64,000 bases of DNA, taken from contig NZ_SEWE01000002.1 in the NCBI RefSeq assembly GCF_004167665.1, forward strand, positions 62,001 to 126,000, read 5' to 3'. Source of the stretch: Hymenobacter persicinus. Its GTDB lineage: Bacteria; Bacteroidota; Bacteroidia; Cytophagales; Hymenobacteraceae. Below the pieces are notes generated by a model. It did no database searches and was not told the origin of the DNA. It saw only the letters and a list, made by a program, of their open reading frames with translations. The translations under genes and the position numbers were made by a program. Of the stretch, positions 34,611 to 42,811 are shown piece by piece. Numbering within the stretch: position 1 is the first letter of the stretch; the number at the start of each line of letters is the position of its first letter.

Positions 34611-35708
34611 TCAGCGCGGCATAAGCCGCCGCAGCGGGCTGTCGGGCTTCAGAAAAGCGTCGAGCTCCGCCCAGCTGAAGTCCCCCGTGAAGCTGCCCTG
34701 CAAGGTCCGGAACAGGAAGTTCGACATGCCGTACTGAGTCGGGTGGTCGAAGGTAAGGCCGTTGGGTGCCACCTTGAACTCGCGCACACTGGCCAGGGAA
34801 AACTGCTCGGCGCGCAGACCCTCCCGGTCTTCGTCTTGCAAGAGCTCCTGCTGTTCGGCGATAATGCCTTCCAGCACCGGTCGCAGCTTCTGCTGGCCCA
34901 GGGCCAAAAACCGGCTCAGCTGCTCGGGCCGGATTTCATCGGCCAGGTCTACTGCAAAGCCCGTGTTGAGGTCAATGGCCTGGGACTGGTAGCTGTGCCA
35001 GATGCTGGCGCCCACGCCCTCCTCCCAGACCGTGATGCTGAGCAGGCCCCGCTCGTTGCAGTTCACGTCGTAACGAAGCTCCTGGGAGCCGTAGTGTACG
35101 CCGCTTTCCCGCTGGTCGGCGGCGTGGGCCCGCAGGCTGGCCAGGTCTTCCCCCATCAGGCTTTGCAGGGAGAATCGGTGCGCCAGCAGGGCCCTGACGC
35201 CCGCATCCGGCACGGTCACGACGGGTACCTCGAAGGTGCGCAGGTAGGTACGGGTCTGCACCCGGGCCGCCGCCACCCGGGCCGTTGTGGGCACCCGGGT
35301 CAGGTGGAAGGGCAAAAGCACGGTGCCCGCCGCGTTGTACCAGGTGCCCGTCAGGGAGTGGTCGGGCTGCAGGCGCAACACAAACCGCCCCGTGGTGACC
35401 GTGTCGTTTTCGGCCGTTTCGCGCAGGGCCACGGCGCCGCCCTCGCCCGTGGGGCGGCCGGTCAGATCCAGCAGGCGGCCGTTGGCGCAGTAGTAATACT
35501 GCCCGGTCAGGGCCGAGTCGCGGGTGGAAAGCTGCAGCCGGATGGGGTAGCGGCCACCCAGCGCGCCTTCGTAGGAGCCCACCAGGGGCTGCGCCTGCCG
35601 CAGCTCCCGAAGCTGCGCGGCCCGGAATTGTCCCGGGTCCTGTTGGCCGAATGCAGCTCCACCGGCGGAAAGCAGGGCAACTACCAGCAGGCAATACCGA
35701 TGGTGCAT
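34611..35708 (-). CDS. Secreted DUF3298/RsiV-like protein
   Basis: A 365-residue exported protein from ATG 35708, where the signal peptide MHHRYCLLVVALLSAGGAAF begins. The frame continues upstream through the RidA gene, a shadow. The N-terminal half is beta-rich (GSYEGALGGRYPIRLQLS, LTGTWYNAAGTVLLPFHL); the C-terminal half has a DUF3298-like ending (EFKVAPNGLTFDHPTQYGMS) known from RsiV and PdaC-type proteins that bind or act near the cell wall. It starts one base after the stop of the RidA gene, so they form an operon. Confidence 0.72.
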   Translation of the reverse strand: MHHRYCLLVVALLSAGGAAFGQQDPGQFRAAQLRELRQAQPLVGSYEGALGGRYPIRLQLSTRDSALTGQYYYCANGRLLDLTGRPTGEGGAVALRETAENDTVTTGRFVLRLQPDHSLTGTWYNAAGTVLLPFHLTRVPTTARVAAARVQTRTYLRTFEVPVVTVPDAGVRALLAHRFSLQSLMGEDLASLRAHAADQRESGVHYGSQELRYDVNCNERGLLSITVWEEGVGASIWHSYQSQAIDLNTGFAVDLADEIRPEQLSRFLALGQQKLRPVLEGIIAEQQELLQDEDREGLRAEQFSLASVREFKVAPNGLTFDHPTQYGMSNFLFRTLQGSFTGDFSWAELDAFLKPDSPLRRLMPR

Positions 35709-35709
35709 G

Positions 35710-36147
35710 CTAAGCCCCGGCAACCGCCGCCACGCACTTGAGCTCGATGGCAATGGGCGTGGGCAGGCAGTTGATTTCGACCGTGGTCCGGCAGGGCTGG
35801 CTGCTGGCGAAGTACTCGGCGTAGAGCCGGTTGTAGACATGAAAGTCGTCCTTCATGTTGGTCAGAAACACGGTCACGTCCACCAGGTCTTCCCAGCGGG
35901 CGCCGGCTTCTTCCAGGATGTAGCGCACGTTCTGAAACACGGCGTGGCACTGGCTTTCGAAGTCGTAGCTCAGGATGTTGCCGTCCTCGTCCAGCTCCAC
36001 GCCGGGCACGGCCTTTTGCCCCCGCTGCCGGGGCCCGACGCCCGACAGAAACAGCAGGTTGCCCACCCGGCGGGCGTGCGGATACAGGCCGACCGGTTCG
36101 GGGGCCCGGCTGGAATTGTGCGCAGAGGAGGTTTCGTCAGGTGCCAT
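35710..36147 (-). CDS. RidA-family protein (imine deaminase-like)
   Basis: A 145-residue RidA/YjgF-family protein. Such proteins hydrolyse reactive enamine and imine intermediates. The family segments are LFLSGVGPRQRG, QCHAVFQNVRYILEEAGARW, VDVTVFLTNMKDDFHVYNRLY and the C-terminal strand IAIELKCVAA. The canonical arginine-containing R-x-x-V-x-V ending is replaced by CRTTVEINCLP, close to 2-aminomuconate deaminase-like members. It shares a transcript with the DUF3298-like gene downstream; a -7 box TAGTTTTG lies at 36153-36160. Confidence 0.88.
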   Translation of the reverse strand: MAPDETSSAHNSSRAPEPVGLYPHARRVGNLLFLSGVGPRQRGQKAVPGVELDEDGNILSYDFESQCHAVFQNVRYILEEAGARWEDLVDVTVFLTNMKDDFHVYNRLYAEYFASSQPCRTTVEINCLPTPIAIELKCVAAVAGA

Positions 36148-36152
36148 ACGGC

Positions 36153-36160
36153 CAAAACTA
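36153..36160 (-). promoter_or_regulatory. -7 box for the RidA operon
   Basis: TAGTTTTG on the minus strand matches TAnnTTTG exactly and lies 5 bases before the ATG, implying an almost leaderless transcript. Confidence 0.5.
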
Positions 36161-36260
36161 CCGAATTCCGGCGCAATTCGTAAGGATAATGACCTGTTTA
36201 CCGGCTGGTGCGGTTGTTGTAAACTTCGCTGGCATCCTCTCCTTCTAACCCCTGCTTCCT

Positions 36261-37076
36261 ATGCTCACCTCCGTCCGTCGTCTGGCGCTGCTCGTAGTAC
36301 TCAGCACCGTTTCGCTCACCGCCGCCCAGGCCCAGAAAAAGCTTAAGTACCCGAAAGTGCAGGCCGACCAGATCTACGACGCCGTGCAGAAGCCAGCCGT
36401 GCCCGTGGGCGGGCTGCAGGCCTACGCCGACTACCTCGAGAAAAATCAACAGTACCCCACCAAGGCCCTGCAGGCCGGGCAGGAAGGCACGGTCAACGTG
36501 ACGTTCGTGGTGGAAAAATCGGGCGGTATTTCCAACGTGGCCGTTACGCAGGCCGTAGCCCCGGAGTTGGACGCGGAAGCCATTCGCCTGATTAAAGGCG
36601 GGCCGAAATGGACGCCGGCCGAGCACAAGGGCGGCAAGGTGCGGCAGCGCGTGACGGTCCCCATTTCCTACAAGCTGCCCCTGGGCGCCGGCGGTCCCGC
36701 CCCCGCCGTGGCCGACGACGGCACGCCCCTGAAGCCCGCGGGCACCAACGGCGCTCCGGCCCCGACGGTGGTGGCGCCCGAGCAGCCCGCCCGGCCCGTG
36801 GGCGGCACCGACGCCTTTTTTGAGTGGATCCAAAAAAATCAGCGCTACCCCGCCTTGGCCCGGCAGCGCAAGGTGGAAGGCCGCGTGCCGGTGGAGTTCA
36901 TGATTCAGAAAGACGGTACGCTGACCGACGTAAAGCTGGCTGGCAAGCGCCTGGGCTCCGGCCTCGACGAGGAAGCCCTGCGCCTGATCAAGGCCGCGCC
37001 CAAGTGGACGCCCGCGCAGTTTCAGGGGCAGCCCGTAAAGCAAAAGATGGTGTTGCCGGTTATATTCCAGTTGTAG
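36261..37076 (+). CDS. Periplasmic protein with two TonB C-terminal domains
   Basis: A 271-residue exported protein with signal peptide MLTSVRRLALLVVLSTVSLT. Two TonB_C domains are present in tandem: about 45-140 (ADYLEKNQQYPTKALQAGQE, then VVEKSGGISNVAVTQ, IRLIKGGPKWTPAEHKG) and about 180-271 (FEWIQKNQRYPALARQRKVE, IQKDGTLTDVKLAGKRLGSG, LRLIKAAPKWTPAQFQG), joined by a Pro/Ala-rich linker. There is no N-terminal TonB membrane anchor, so it is not a standard energy-transducing TonB. It may bind receptors or be a soluble partner. The diadenylate cyclase-like gene follows after 81 bases. Confidence 0.88.
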   Translation: MLTSVRRLALLVVLSTVSLTAAQAQKKLKYPKVQADQIYDAVQKPAVPVGGLQAYADYLEKNQQYPTKALQAGQEGTVNVTFVVEKSGGISNVAVTQAVAPELDAEAIRLIKGGPKWTPAEHKGGKVRQRVTVPISYKLPLGAGGPAPAVADDGTPLKPAGTNGAPAPTVVAPEQPARPVGGTDAFFEWIQKNQRYPALARQRKVEGRVPVEFMIQKDGTLTDVKLAGKRLGSGLDEEALRLIKAAPKWTPAQFQGQPVKQKMVLPVIFQL

Positions 37077-37157
37077 CATACTCCGCGCCTTGCCGCGGGT
37101 TAAAATATCGGCCGTCGTTATCCGTCCTGCCTAGAGACCTTCCTTTCCGTTTGCGTT

Positions 37158-38735
37158 ATGCTTGCCCCGCTGCCCTTGATTTCCGCCCCGCCCGTCGCGC
37201 CCATGCTGCCACCGCTGACCCCGGTGAACGAATTAACCATCTGGCCCTACCAGGCGCGTTTTCGGCAGGCGGCGCAGGGCATTGCCGACGGCATCTTCGA
37301 GGCCCTGGACGATGAGCTGGACCCGGACGTGATTGTGGTCGGAATTCCGCTGGACCAAACGACGCCCGAGCCGACGGCCGTCTGCCTGGAACCGGCCGAC
37401 TGCGGTCTCGACTTCCGCCGCTTCGGCGACGTGCTGGCCCGGGGGGAGCATTTTCAGCTCACCGAGCCCTGGCCTTCGACTTCACCCTCACCCGAACGGG
37501 AACATATTACTACCGAAATGGCCGTTCGGCGCCAGCACGCCATGGGGCTGCGCCGGGCCATGCAGGAAGTCCTCGACGAGCTGGATACGCCCACTGGCCG
37601 GCGCCAAAGCTTTGCCGGCTGGCCTATTCAGGTGGGCAGCTACTACGTGATAACCGTACTTCAGCTCAACCGCAAAGCCCTACGCCTGCACCCGACGCTG
37701 CGGCCCAACCGGTTTTACACCGACGGTAAGCTATTGGCGCCTTCGCTGCTGCAGGCGGCCATTCTGCGCTTCAATGAGGAGTGCATGAAGTCGCTCACCG
37801 AACCGGAGCCGGGCTCGGGGCTGCTGGTACGCCCCCGCGAAACGGAGGAACTGGTGCGGGCAGCCGGCAAGTTGCTAATGGATACCCTGGCGCAGGCGCT
37901 GGGCATCAGCCCGGGTTCGGCCAAGCTGTTTGCGACCTGTAACACGATTTCGTCCTTGCGCTACGAGGGCGCCGAGGGCGTGGGTAAGCTGATTCTGGCC
38001 GCCCGCCGCCACCCCAACCTGGAAGAAGTTTTTGCCCTGACCTGCCCCACCCCGCTCACCGATTACCGGGCCGTGCGCAAGCTGCTCGAAATGACCACTG
38101 CCGACGTAAGCCTGCTCGCCGACGGCGAAAATGTGTACGCTCTGGGCCGGCAGATTGGCACCTACGACGCCTCCCGCGAGGACTTGTTTCTGATCAACTT
38201 CGTGACTCATTACGCCTGGGAATTTCAGCACGACGGCAAGGTGCTTATGCGCAGCAACTACGGCCTGCCCAGCCTGCCCCGCGCCCGGCTCAACCGTTCC
38301 AAGTTCCGCAAAGACCTCAAGCGCACCTTCGAGTTGACCGACCCGATTAAAGTGGAGCGCCTCTGGGACGTGGTGCTCGAAGCCAGCCGGCAAAAGCACG
38401 GGACGTTGGTTGTCATCACCACCGAGGCCCTGGCCGAAGCCGACCGCCTTAAGCTGCAGTGCACCCTCATTGAGCCCGTCCCGCTGACTCCGCTCATCAC
38501 CCGCCTCATCACCGCCATCGACGGCGCCATCCTCATCGACCCCGAATCGTACTGCTACTCCATCGGCGTGATTCTCGACGGCAAGGCTTCCGGCAACGGC
38601 ACCAGCACCCGCGGCGCCCGCTACAATTCGGCCATCCGCTACGTGGAAAGCAGCCCTTACCCCTGCATGGCCATCGTGGTCAGCGAGGATGGCCTGGTCG
38701 ACGTCATCACCAAAGACAGCAACCGCGAGGAATAA
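37158..38735 (+). CDS. Predicted diadenylate cyclase (DisA_N/DAC domain) with large N-terminal sensor region
   Basis: A 525-residue cytoplasmic protein. The last 115 residues match the DAC fold that makes c-di-AMP from two ATP: strand GTLVVITTEALAEA, helix with LTPLITRL, DGAILIDPESYCYSIGVIL (DGA at 455-457), then RGARYNSAIRYVESSPYPCM in the place of GTRHRAA, and the strand IVVSEDGLVDVI. The usual RHR becomes R-Y-N. Residues 1-410 form a large region (IADGIFEALDDELDPDVIVV, FATCNTISSLRYEGAEGVGK, YRAVRKLLEMTTADVSLLAD) resembling the DACNV-type sensor domain described by Aravind and colleagues. ATG 37158 is chosen; ATG 37203 is an alternative. The gene is alone, ending in a terminator. Confidence 0.82.
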   Translation: MLAPLPLISAPPVAPMLPPLTPVNELTIWPYQARFRQAAQGIADGIFEALDDELDPDVIVVGIPLDQTTPEPTAVCLEPADCGLDFRRFGDVLARGEHFQLTEPWPSTSPSPEREHITTEMAVRRQHAMGLRRAMQEVLDELDTPTGRRQSFAGWPIQVGSYYVITVLQLNRKALRLHPTLRPNRFYTDGKLLAPSLLQAAILRFNEECMKSLTEPEPGSGLLVRPRETEELVRAAGKLLMDTLAQALGISPGSAKLFATCNTISSLRYEGAEGVGKLILAARRHPNLEEVFALTCPTPLTDYRAVRKLLEMTTADVSLLADGENVYALGRQIGTYDASREDLFLINFVTHYAWEFQHDGKVLMRSNYGLPSLPRARLNRSKFRKDLKRTFELTDPIKVERLWDVVLEASRQKHGTLVVITTEALAEADRLKLQCTLIEPVPLTPLITRLITAIDGAILIDPESYCYSIGVILDGKASGNGTSTRGARYNSAIRYVESSPYPCMAIVVSEDGLVDVITKDSNREE

Positions 38736-38799
38736 TGTCGTTACGAGGGGGCTCGCCGCAGCACGCCGCCCTGTGCAATGCAGCCAACTCTTTAGTAGC

Positions 38800-38833
38800 A
38801 AAAAGCCCGGTCGATTAGCTCCGACCGGGCTTT
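38800..38833. terminator. Bidirectional terminator after the DAC gene
   Basis: AAAGCCCGGTCG / CGACCGGGCTTT, between convergent genes ending at 38735 (+) and 38917 (-). Confidence 0.88.
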
Positions 38834-38916
38834 CCATTTTACAAGGCGCTGCTTATGGTTTGCAACGGATTGCTTCGCCTTGCTCGCAATGACAGTTTTT
38901 CCCTGGAAGAGAGACT

Positions 38917-39429
38917 TTATTTTTTGGCCCGGTACGACCACGTGATGCGGAACACGGCCACCGTGTCGCCGGCCTGGTCGGTGCCGGTGCTGGTGCAGAC
39001 CACGGTGCGGCCCTCGCCGGTGGCCCGGCTCTCAGCGATGGCTTGGGCAATACGGGGCCCGTCGGAGCTGGTGAAAGCAATCAGGCCCACGGCTTTCTTG
39101 GTGAATTCCGCTTCCAGCCCCACCACCAGCATCGACACGCGCCCGCCCTGGGTGTGCATCATGGAGAGTACGCCGCTGGCCATTTCGGCGGCCATGCTCA
39201 GGCAGGCGAAGTAGATGCTGCGAAATGGATTTTTGGTCAGGTACTTAAACGGCACCGTCACCGTGGCTTGCTCGGGCGTGATTTCGCGGATGCGCAAGCC
39301 GGCCAGGTAGGCCATGGGCAGGCTGCGCAGCATAAACAGGCGCAGCTTCAGCGGGTTGGAAATGGTACGCCGGAAAGCCGCCGCCTGGGGCGTATCCGGG
39401 GAAGCGGGAACAGCTGCGGAAGTAGACAT
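38917..39429 (-). CDS. DUF4442 hot-dog-fold thioesterase-like protein
   Basis: A 170-residue cytoplasmic protein from ATG 39429 (MSTSAAVPASP); the open frame has 12 more residues that are likely untranslated. The hot-dog pattern is REITPEQATVTVPFKYLTKN, FRSIYFACLSMAAEMASGVL and RTVVCTSTGTDQAGDTVAVFRITW, which fits the DUF4442 acyl-CoA thioesterase-like family. Substrate unknown. Confidence 0.8.
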   Translation of the reverse strand: MSTSAAVPASPDTPQAAAFRRTISNPLKLRLFMLRSLPMAYLAGLRIREITPEQATVTVPFKYLTKNPFRSIYFACLSMAAEMASGVLSMMHTQGGRVSMLVVGLEAEFTKKAVGLIAFTSSDGPRIAQAIAESRATGEGRTVVCTSTGTDQAGDTVAVFRITWSYRAKK

Positions 39430-39544
39430 GGCCAGCGGACTACGTGGAGAAGCTGCAAAAAGCAAAAAATATTCGGCATGCCGAGCTTTTTCACATGTTT
39501 ATCCGCGGGCAGTATTTACAAAGTTTCTTAACGGGGTACTGGGC

Positions 39545-40090
39545 CTACTTTTTAGGCTTTGACGACCGGGTCGGAGTCGCGGGGCGCGGGTAGATACTCA
39601 GCTCCTTGTAGGTGGAAACCGGGTCAGTTTCGCGGCGAAAATCCAGCTCGTCCAGCACGCCAATTACCAGCTCCACGGTGGTATAGACAATGCAGCCGTC
39701 GAGCAGGTGGCCACCCAGGGTGCGGCCGGTGGAGTCGGCCACGGACAGGTGTAGGTGGCTGCCGTTGGTGGAAAGCGTGCCGACCAATGACACAATTTCG
39801 AAGTGCCCCCGGTACACGGTCGGGCCGGGTTGATTGGCCAGGCGCAGGGTGGTCGTGGTCAGGCTGCCCACGCTGGTCACGAGGGCGCCGGCCCGGATCT
39901 GGTGCTGCTCGGTGAAGGCTTGGAGCTGTTGGCGCAGGTCGTCGCCGGGGCGCAGGCGCAGGGCGTACGTGCGCATGATGGAGGCGTGGGCGGTGGGAGC
40001 CGCGGAGGAAGTGGACATAGCAGAAGCCGTTTGCTGGGCCCGCGCCGCCGAAGCGCTCAGGCACAGCATCAATAACCAAAGACAACGCAT
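39545..40090 (-). CDS. Exported PPC-domain (DUF296) protein
   Basis: A 181-residue protein. I start at ATG 40090, where a signal peptide begins (MRCLWLLMLCLSASAARAQ); the longer frame to 40198 crosses a promoter-like TACCTTTA. The PPC (plants-and-prokaryotes conserved) domain has MRTYALRLRPGDDLRQQLQA, GALVTSVGSLTTTTLRLAN, GTLSTNGSHLHLSVADSTG and GGHLLDGCIVYTTVELVIG, including the HLHLS metal-binding pattern and trailing His. Most PPC proteins are cytosolic; an exported one is less common. A role in metal or nucleic acid binding is not settled. Confidence 0.82.
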   Translation of the reverse strand: MRCLWLLMLCLSASAARAQQTASAMSTSSAAPTAHASIMRTYALRLRPGDDLRQQLQAFTEQHQIRAGALVTSVGSLTTTTLRLANQPGPTVYRGHFEIVSLVGTLSTNGSHLHLSVADSTGRTLGGHLLDGCIVYTTVELVIGVLDELDFRRETDPVSTYKELSIYPRPATPTRSSKPKK

Positions 40091-40114
40091 CGGGAGCCGA
40101 AAGCAGGTGAACCA

Positions 40115-40122
40115 TAAAGGTA
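40115..40122 (-). promoter_or_regulatory. Candidate -7 box for the PPC-domain gene
   Basis: TACCTTTA on the minus strand, 24 bases upstream of ATG 40090, one mismatch from TAnnTTTG. Confidence 0.4.
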
Positions 40123-40154
40123 CGCGCGGCCCACCAAGCGGCTGGACGGCAACG

Positions 40155-40180
40155 CAAAAAAGCCGGCAGGAGCCGGCTTT
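40155..40180 (-). terminator. Terminator of the ECF sigma operon
   Basis: On the minus strand, AAAGCCGGC / GCCGGC is followed by six T's, 30 bases after the DUF4097-like stop codon. It ends the sigma / anti-sigma / DUF4097 transcript. Confidence 0.85.
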
Positions 40181-40209
40181 CAGATGATAATTGCTCACTG
40201 AAGTATAAA

Positions 40210-41457
40210 TCAGCGGTTGAAGCGCACGTCGCCGTAACGGACTTTCACGCTCACGTTGCCGGCGTTGCGCACTGGCACCACCCCGAAGCGCCCCTGCATA
40301 TCACTGGATGACGAGCTGTTTTCCTCGGCGTCTACTTTCACCAGGCGCTTGTCCACGAGCAGCTTGCCGTGCTGGGTGTTCACGTCGAAGTTGAAGCCGG
40401 CCCCGTCAGGGAAGTTGAGCAGAATGGTGCTGAAGCCCCCATCCACGTTGATAGCGCGGAAATTGCGGCCCGTGGTGCGCACCTCAAACGAAGGGCAGTA
40501 CTGCACGGCCATGTCCAGCCGCTCGTCGATTCGGTCGATGCTGAAGCGGGAGTAGCCCGAGGTGCCGCGCAGGCTGCGCACGGTGCCTAGGGCCACGTCG
40601 CCGTACTTGCTGTGCACGGTCAAGTCCTGCACGGTGCCCATGTCGATGTCGGAGTAGTTGTTGCGCAACGTCACGAGTTGGCCCTCATCGAGGCGGAGCT
40701 TGGAGTAGGAAGCATCGATGCTGGCCCGGCGGGCGTAGCTGATAGCGGCCTGCCCGTTGCCCACGCGCAGCAAGTTCTGCGGGCCTTCGAGGCGGCCGGT
40801 GCGCAGGGTGCCATATTCGACGGCCAGCTCGGTGCTGCCGGTCAGGTCACTGGCAATGCTGATTTCTCCGAAGGCGTTATACACCCGCAGGACCGTGTTT
40901 TTGGGCAGCCACACTGTATAGTTGACTTCGTAGAGCTTGGCGTGGCTCCCGCAGGCCTTGGGCATGGCCCCAAACTGAGTGCGAAAGGCAATGCCGCCGG
41001 TTTCGGCGTCGTGGTCGGTGCTCTGCACCCGGATCATGTCGAGCAGCTGCTGGGCTTTGTCCTCGCTGTCGGCGCGGCTGAGCACTTCCACGTCGGTGCG
41101 AATCTCGTTGCGGGTCCAGGTATTGATCTGCACCCGGCCGTAGCGGGTGTCTACGGCGTAGGACCGGCCAGCGGCCGGGTAGGTGCGGCTCAACTTGCGG
41201 CTGCGCTCCACCAGCAAGCCGGGCTGGGCTTCATCCTGGGGGCCCTGCGCGGTCTGCGCATTCTGCTGGGGTTCCTGGGGCTTGCCGCCATTTTGCAGGG
41301 GCTCCGCTTCCGCGGCCGGCAGGTCCCGGTACAGGGCAAAGGCCGTCAGCGGCACGGGCGTCGCGGTGGGCCGCTCCCGGGCGGGGCTGACGGTGGTCAG
41401 ACCCAGCAGAAAGAGTGTCCCGAGGGCGCAGGTGCGCAGGATCTGGCGTGGGTTCAT
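40210..41457 (-). CDS. Exported DUF4097-like beta-helix protein
   Basis: A 415-residue exported protein with signal peptide MNPRQILRTCALGTLFLLGL. A Gln-rich linker precedes repeated short strands characteristic of DUF4097/DUF2807-type adhesin-like beta-helices (YAVDTRYGRVQINTWTRNEI, VYNAFGEISIASDLTG, LTVHSKYGDVALGTVRSLRG, VNTQHGKLLVDKRLV). It is the last gene of the ECF operon, starting 3 bases from the anti-sigma stop, and is probably the surface or periplasmic output or sensor of that system. Confidence 0.82.
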   Translation of the reverse strand: MNPRQILRTCALGTLFLLGLTTVSPARERPTATPVPLTAFALYRDLPAAEAEPLQNGGKPQEPQQNAQTAQGPQDEAQPGLLVERSRKLSRTYPAAGRSYAVDTRYGRVQINTWTRNEIRTDVEVLSRADSEDKAQQLLDMIRVQSTDHDAETGGIAFRTQFGAMPKACGSHAKLYEVNYTVWLPKNTVLRVYNAFGEISIASDLTGSTELAVEYGTLRTGRLEGPQNLLRVGNGQAAISYARRASIDASYSKLRLDEGQLVTLRNNYSDIDMGTVQDLTVHSKYGDVALGTVRSLRGTSGYSRFSIDRIDERLDMAVQYCPSFEVRTTGRNFRAINVDGGFSTILLNFPDGAGFNFDVNTQHGKLLVDKRLVKVDAEENSSSSSDMQGRFGVVPVRNAGNVSVKVRYGDVRFNR

Positions 41458-41460
41458 GGC

Positions 41461-42177
41461 TTACTTGGTGACCGGCTCAACGTATTGCTGGACCTGGGCC
41501 CGGGTACGCAGCTGCTGATTCAGAATATCGAGCCGGATCTGCAGGTTGCGGTTCATGGCGTCGAGCACGACGTCGGGCTCGGGGTTGCGGGCCAGCTCCA
41601 CCTTGAGCTGCTGGTAAGTCGAGTCCAGGGTCGCCATTTCGCGCTTCCAGTCGTCAGGACCCGCACCGAGCTGCTTGTCGAGTTGCACCAGCTCAGCCTG
41701 GCGCTCCTTGATCTGGCTGGCGTAGTAGGTTTCCATGCGCAGCACGGCGGCGGCGGTCCGCTGCACCGGCGTAGCGCCGGCAGCCGTGGCTACCGATTCG
41801 GAGCCCAGCCCGAAGGGGTTCGACTCCACCGCCGCGGCCTCGTCCTCGGAAACAGCCGCCACGGTGGCGGTACCAATGCTGGTCCAGGCGCCCGATTGGG
41901 GGTCGTTTTTCAACCATACCACGCCCACGCCGGCCAGCAGCAATACCAGCAGAGTGGCGGCTATGCCGTAGGCAAAGCGGCGCCGGCGCCCCGGCGCAGC
42001 AGGCGTCGACGTAGCCGGCCGCAGGGGCAGAATGCGCAGCGGAGCGGCGTCGGCCACCTCTTCGGCGTCCAGGCTCTGCTCAATGGCATCCCACAAATCC
42101 GGGCGGGGCTCGAATGCGTCGAAGTCGGCGCGGTGCCGTCCGACGAAGTCCTCAAGTCCGGTTTTATCCTTTTTCAT
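41461..42177 (-). CDS. Membrane anti-sigma-like protein
   Basis: A 238-residue protein from ATG 42177 (MKKDKTGLEDFVGRHRADFD). The N-terminal ~60 residues are cytoplasmic (FDAFEPRPDLWDAIEQSL is typical of Bacteroidota anti-sigma factors), followed by a basic stretch (GRRRRF), a membrane helix at about 74-94 and a periplasmic region with a helical coil (MATLDSTYQQLKVELARNPE). It sits 70 bases downstream of the ECF sigma gene and directly upstream of the DUF4097-like gene, so it probably holds the sigma factor inactive until an envelope signal. Confidence 0.8.
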   Translation of the reverse strand: MKKDKTGLEDFVGRHRADFDAFEPRPDLWDAIEQSLDAEEVADAAPLRILPLRPATSTPAAPGRRRRFAYGIAATLLVLLLAGVGVVWLKNDPQSGAWTSIGTATVAAVSEDEAAAVESNPFGLGSESVATAAGATPVQRTAAAVLRMETYYASQIKERQAELVQLDKQLGAGPDDWKREMATLDSTYQQLKVELARNPEPDVVLDAMNRNLQIRLDILNQQLRTRAQVQQYVEPVTK

Positions 42178-42247
42178 AACGGTGAGTATACGCACAATTC
42201 TTTCTCCAATCGGTTCCCGGATACGCTATCCGGGGTTTTGGGCTTTC

Positions 42248-42811
42248 TTACAACCCATGCTGGCGGGCCAGCTCCAGCAGCTTCTTACGGGCCCGGCTGT
42301 ACTGCGACTTCGAGGTGGACTCGGTGATGTTCAGAATGCCCGCAATTTCGGCGTGGTCGTAGCCTTCGAGCAGGTACAAGCTTAGTACCACGCGGTAGCC
42401 GTCGGGCAGTTCCTGCACGCAGCGCCGCACCACGTCGGCCCGCCACGAGAGTTCCTCAGCGTCAAACTCGCCCTCGGCTTCATCGGCCGTGGGCGCGTCG
42501 TGCTGGTCGGCCAGGGGCACGAGCTGCAGGCGCCGGTTGCGCAGGCAGTTGATGCTTTTGTTGATGACGATACGCTTGAGCCAAGAGCCGAACGAGGAGT
42601 CACCCTTGTAGCTGTGCAGCTCCCGGAAGGCGCTCAGAAACGACTCCTGCAGCACGTCCTCCGCCTCGGCGTAGTCGCCGGTGATGCGCACGGCGGCGTT
42701 GAACATGGCCTTGGAGTAGCGCTTGTAGATTTCGGCCTGAGCCCGCCGGTCGCCCAGGCGGCAGCGCTCCACGAGCGGGGCGTTGATGTCGGTGTACGCG
42801 AATGCCTCCAT
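42248..42811 (-). CDS. ECF-type RNA polymerase sigma factor
   Basis: A 187-residue sigma-70 family protein of the ECF class. Region 2 is CRLGDRRAQAEIYKRYSKAM followed by DYAEAEDVLQESFLSAFREL and SFGSWLKRIVINKSINCLR; region 4 is LPDGYRVVLSLYLLEGYDHA, EIAGILNITESTSKSQYSRA. ATG 42811 is chosen over the TTG at 42862. It leads the operon with the anti-sigma and DUF4097-like genes. Confidence 0.92.
   Translation of the reverse strand: MEAFAYTDINAPLVERCRLGDRRAQAEIYKRYSKAMFNAAVRITGDYAEAEDVLQESFLSAFRELHSYKGDSSFGSWLKRIVINKSINCLRNRRLQLVPLADQHDAPTADEAEGEFDAEELSWRADVVRRCVQELPDGYRVVLSLYLLEGYDHAEIAGILNITESTSKSQYSRARKKLLELARQHGL

Noticed and set aside
40612-42327. Long plus-strand open frame across the DUF4097 and anti-sigma genes
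   Set aside because: Antisense shadow with His/Gly/Val-rich composition.
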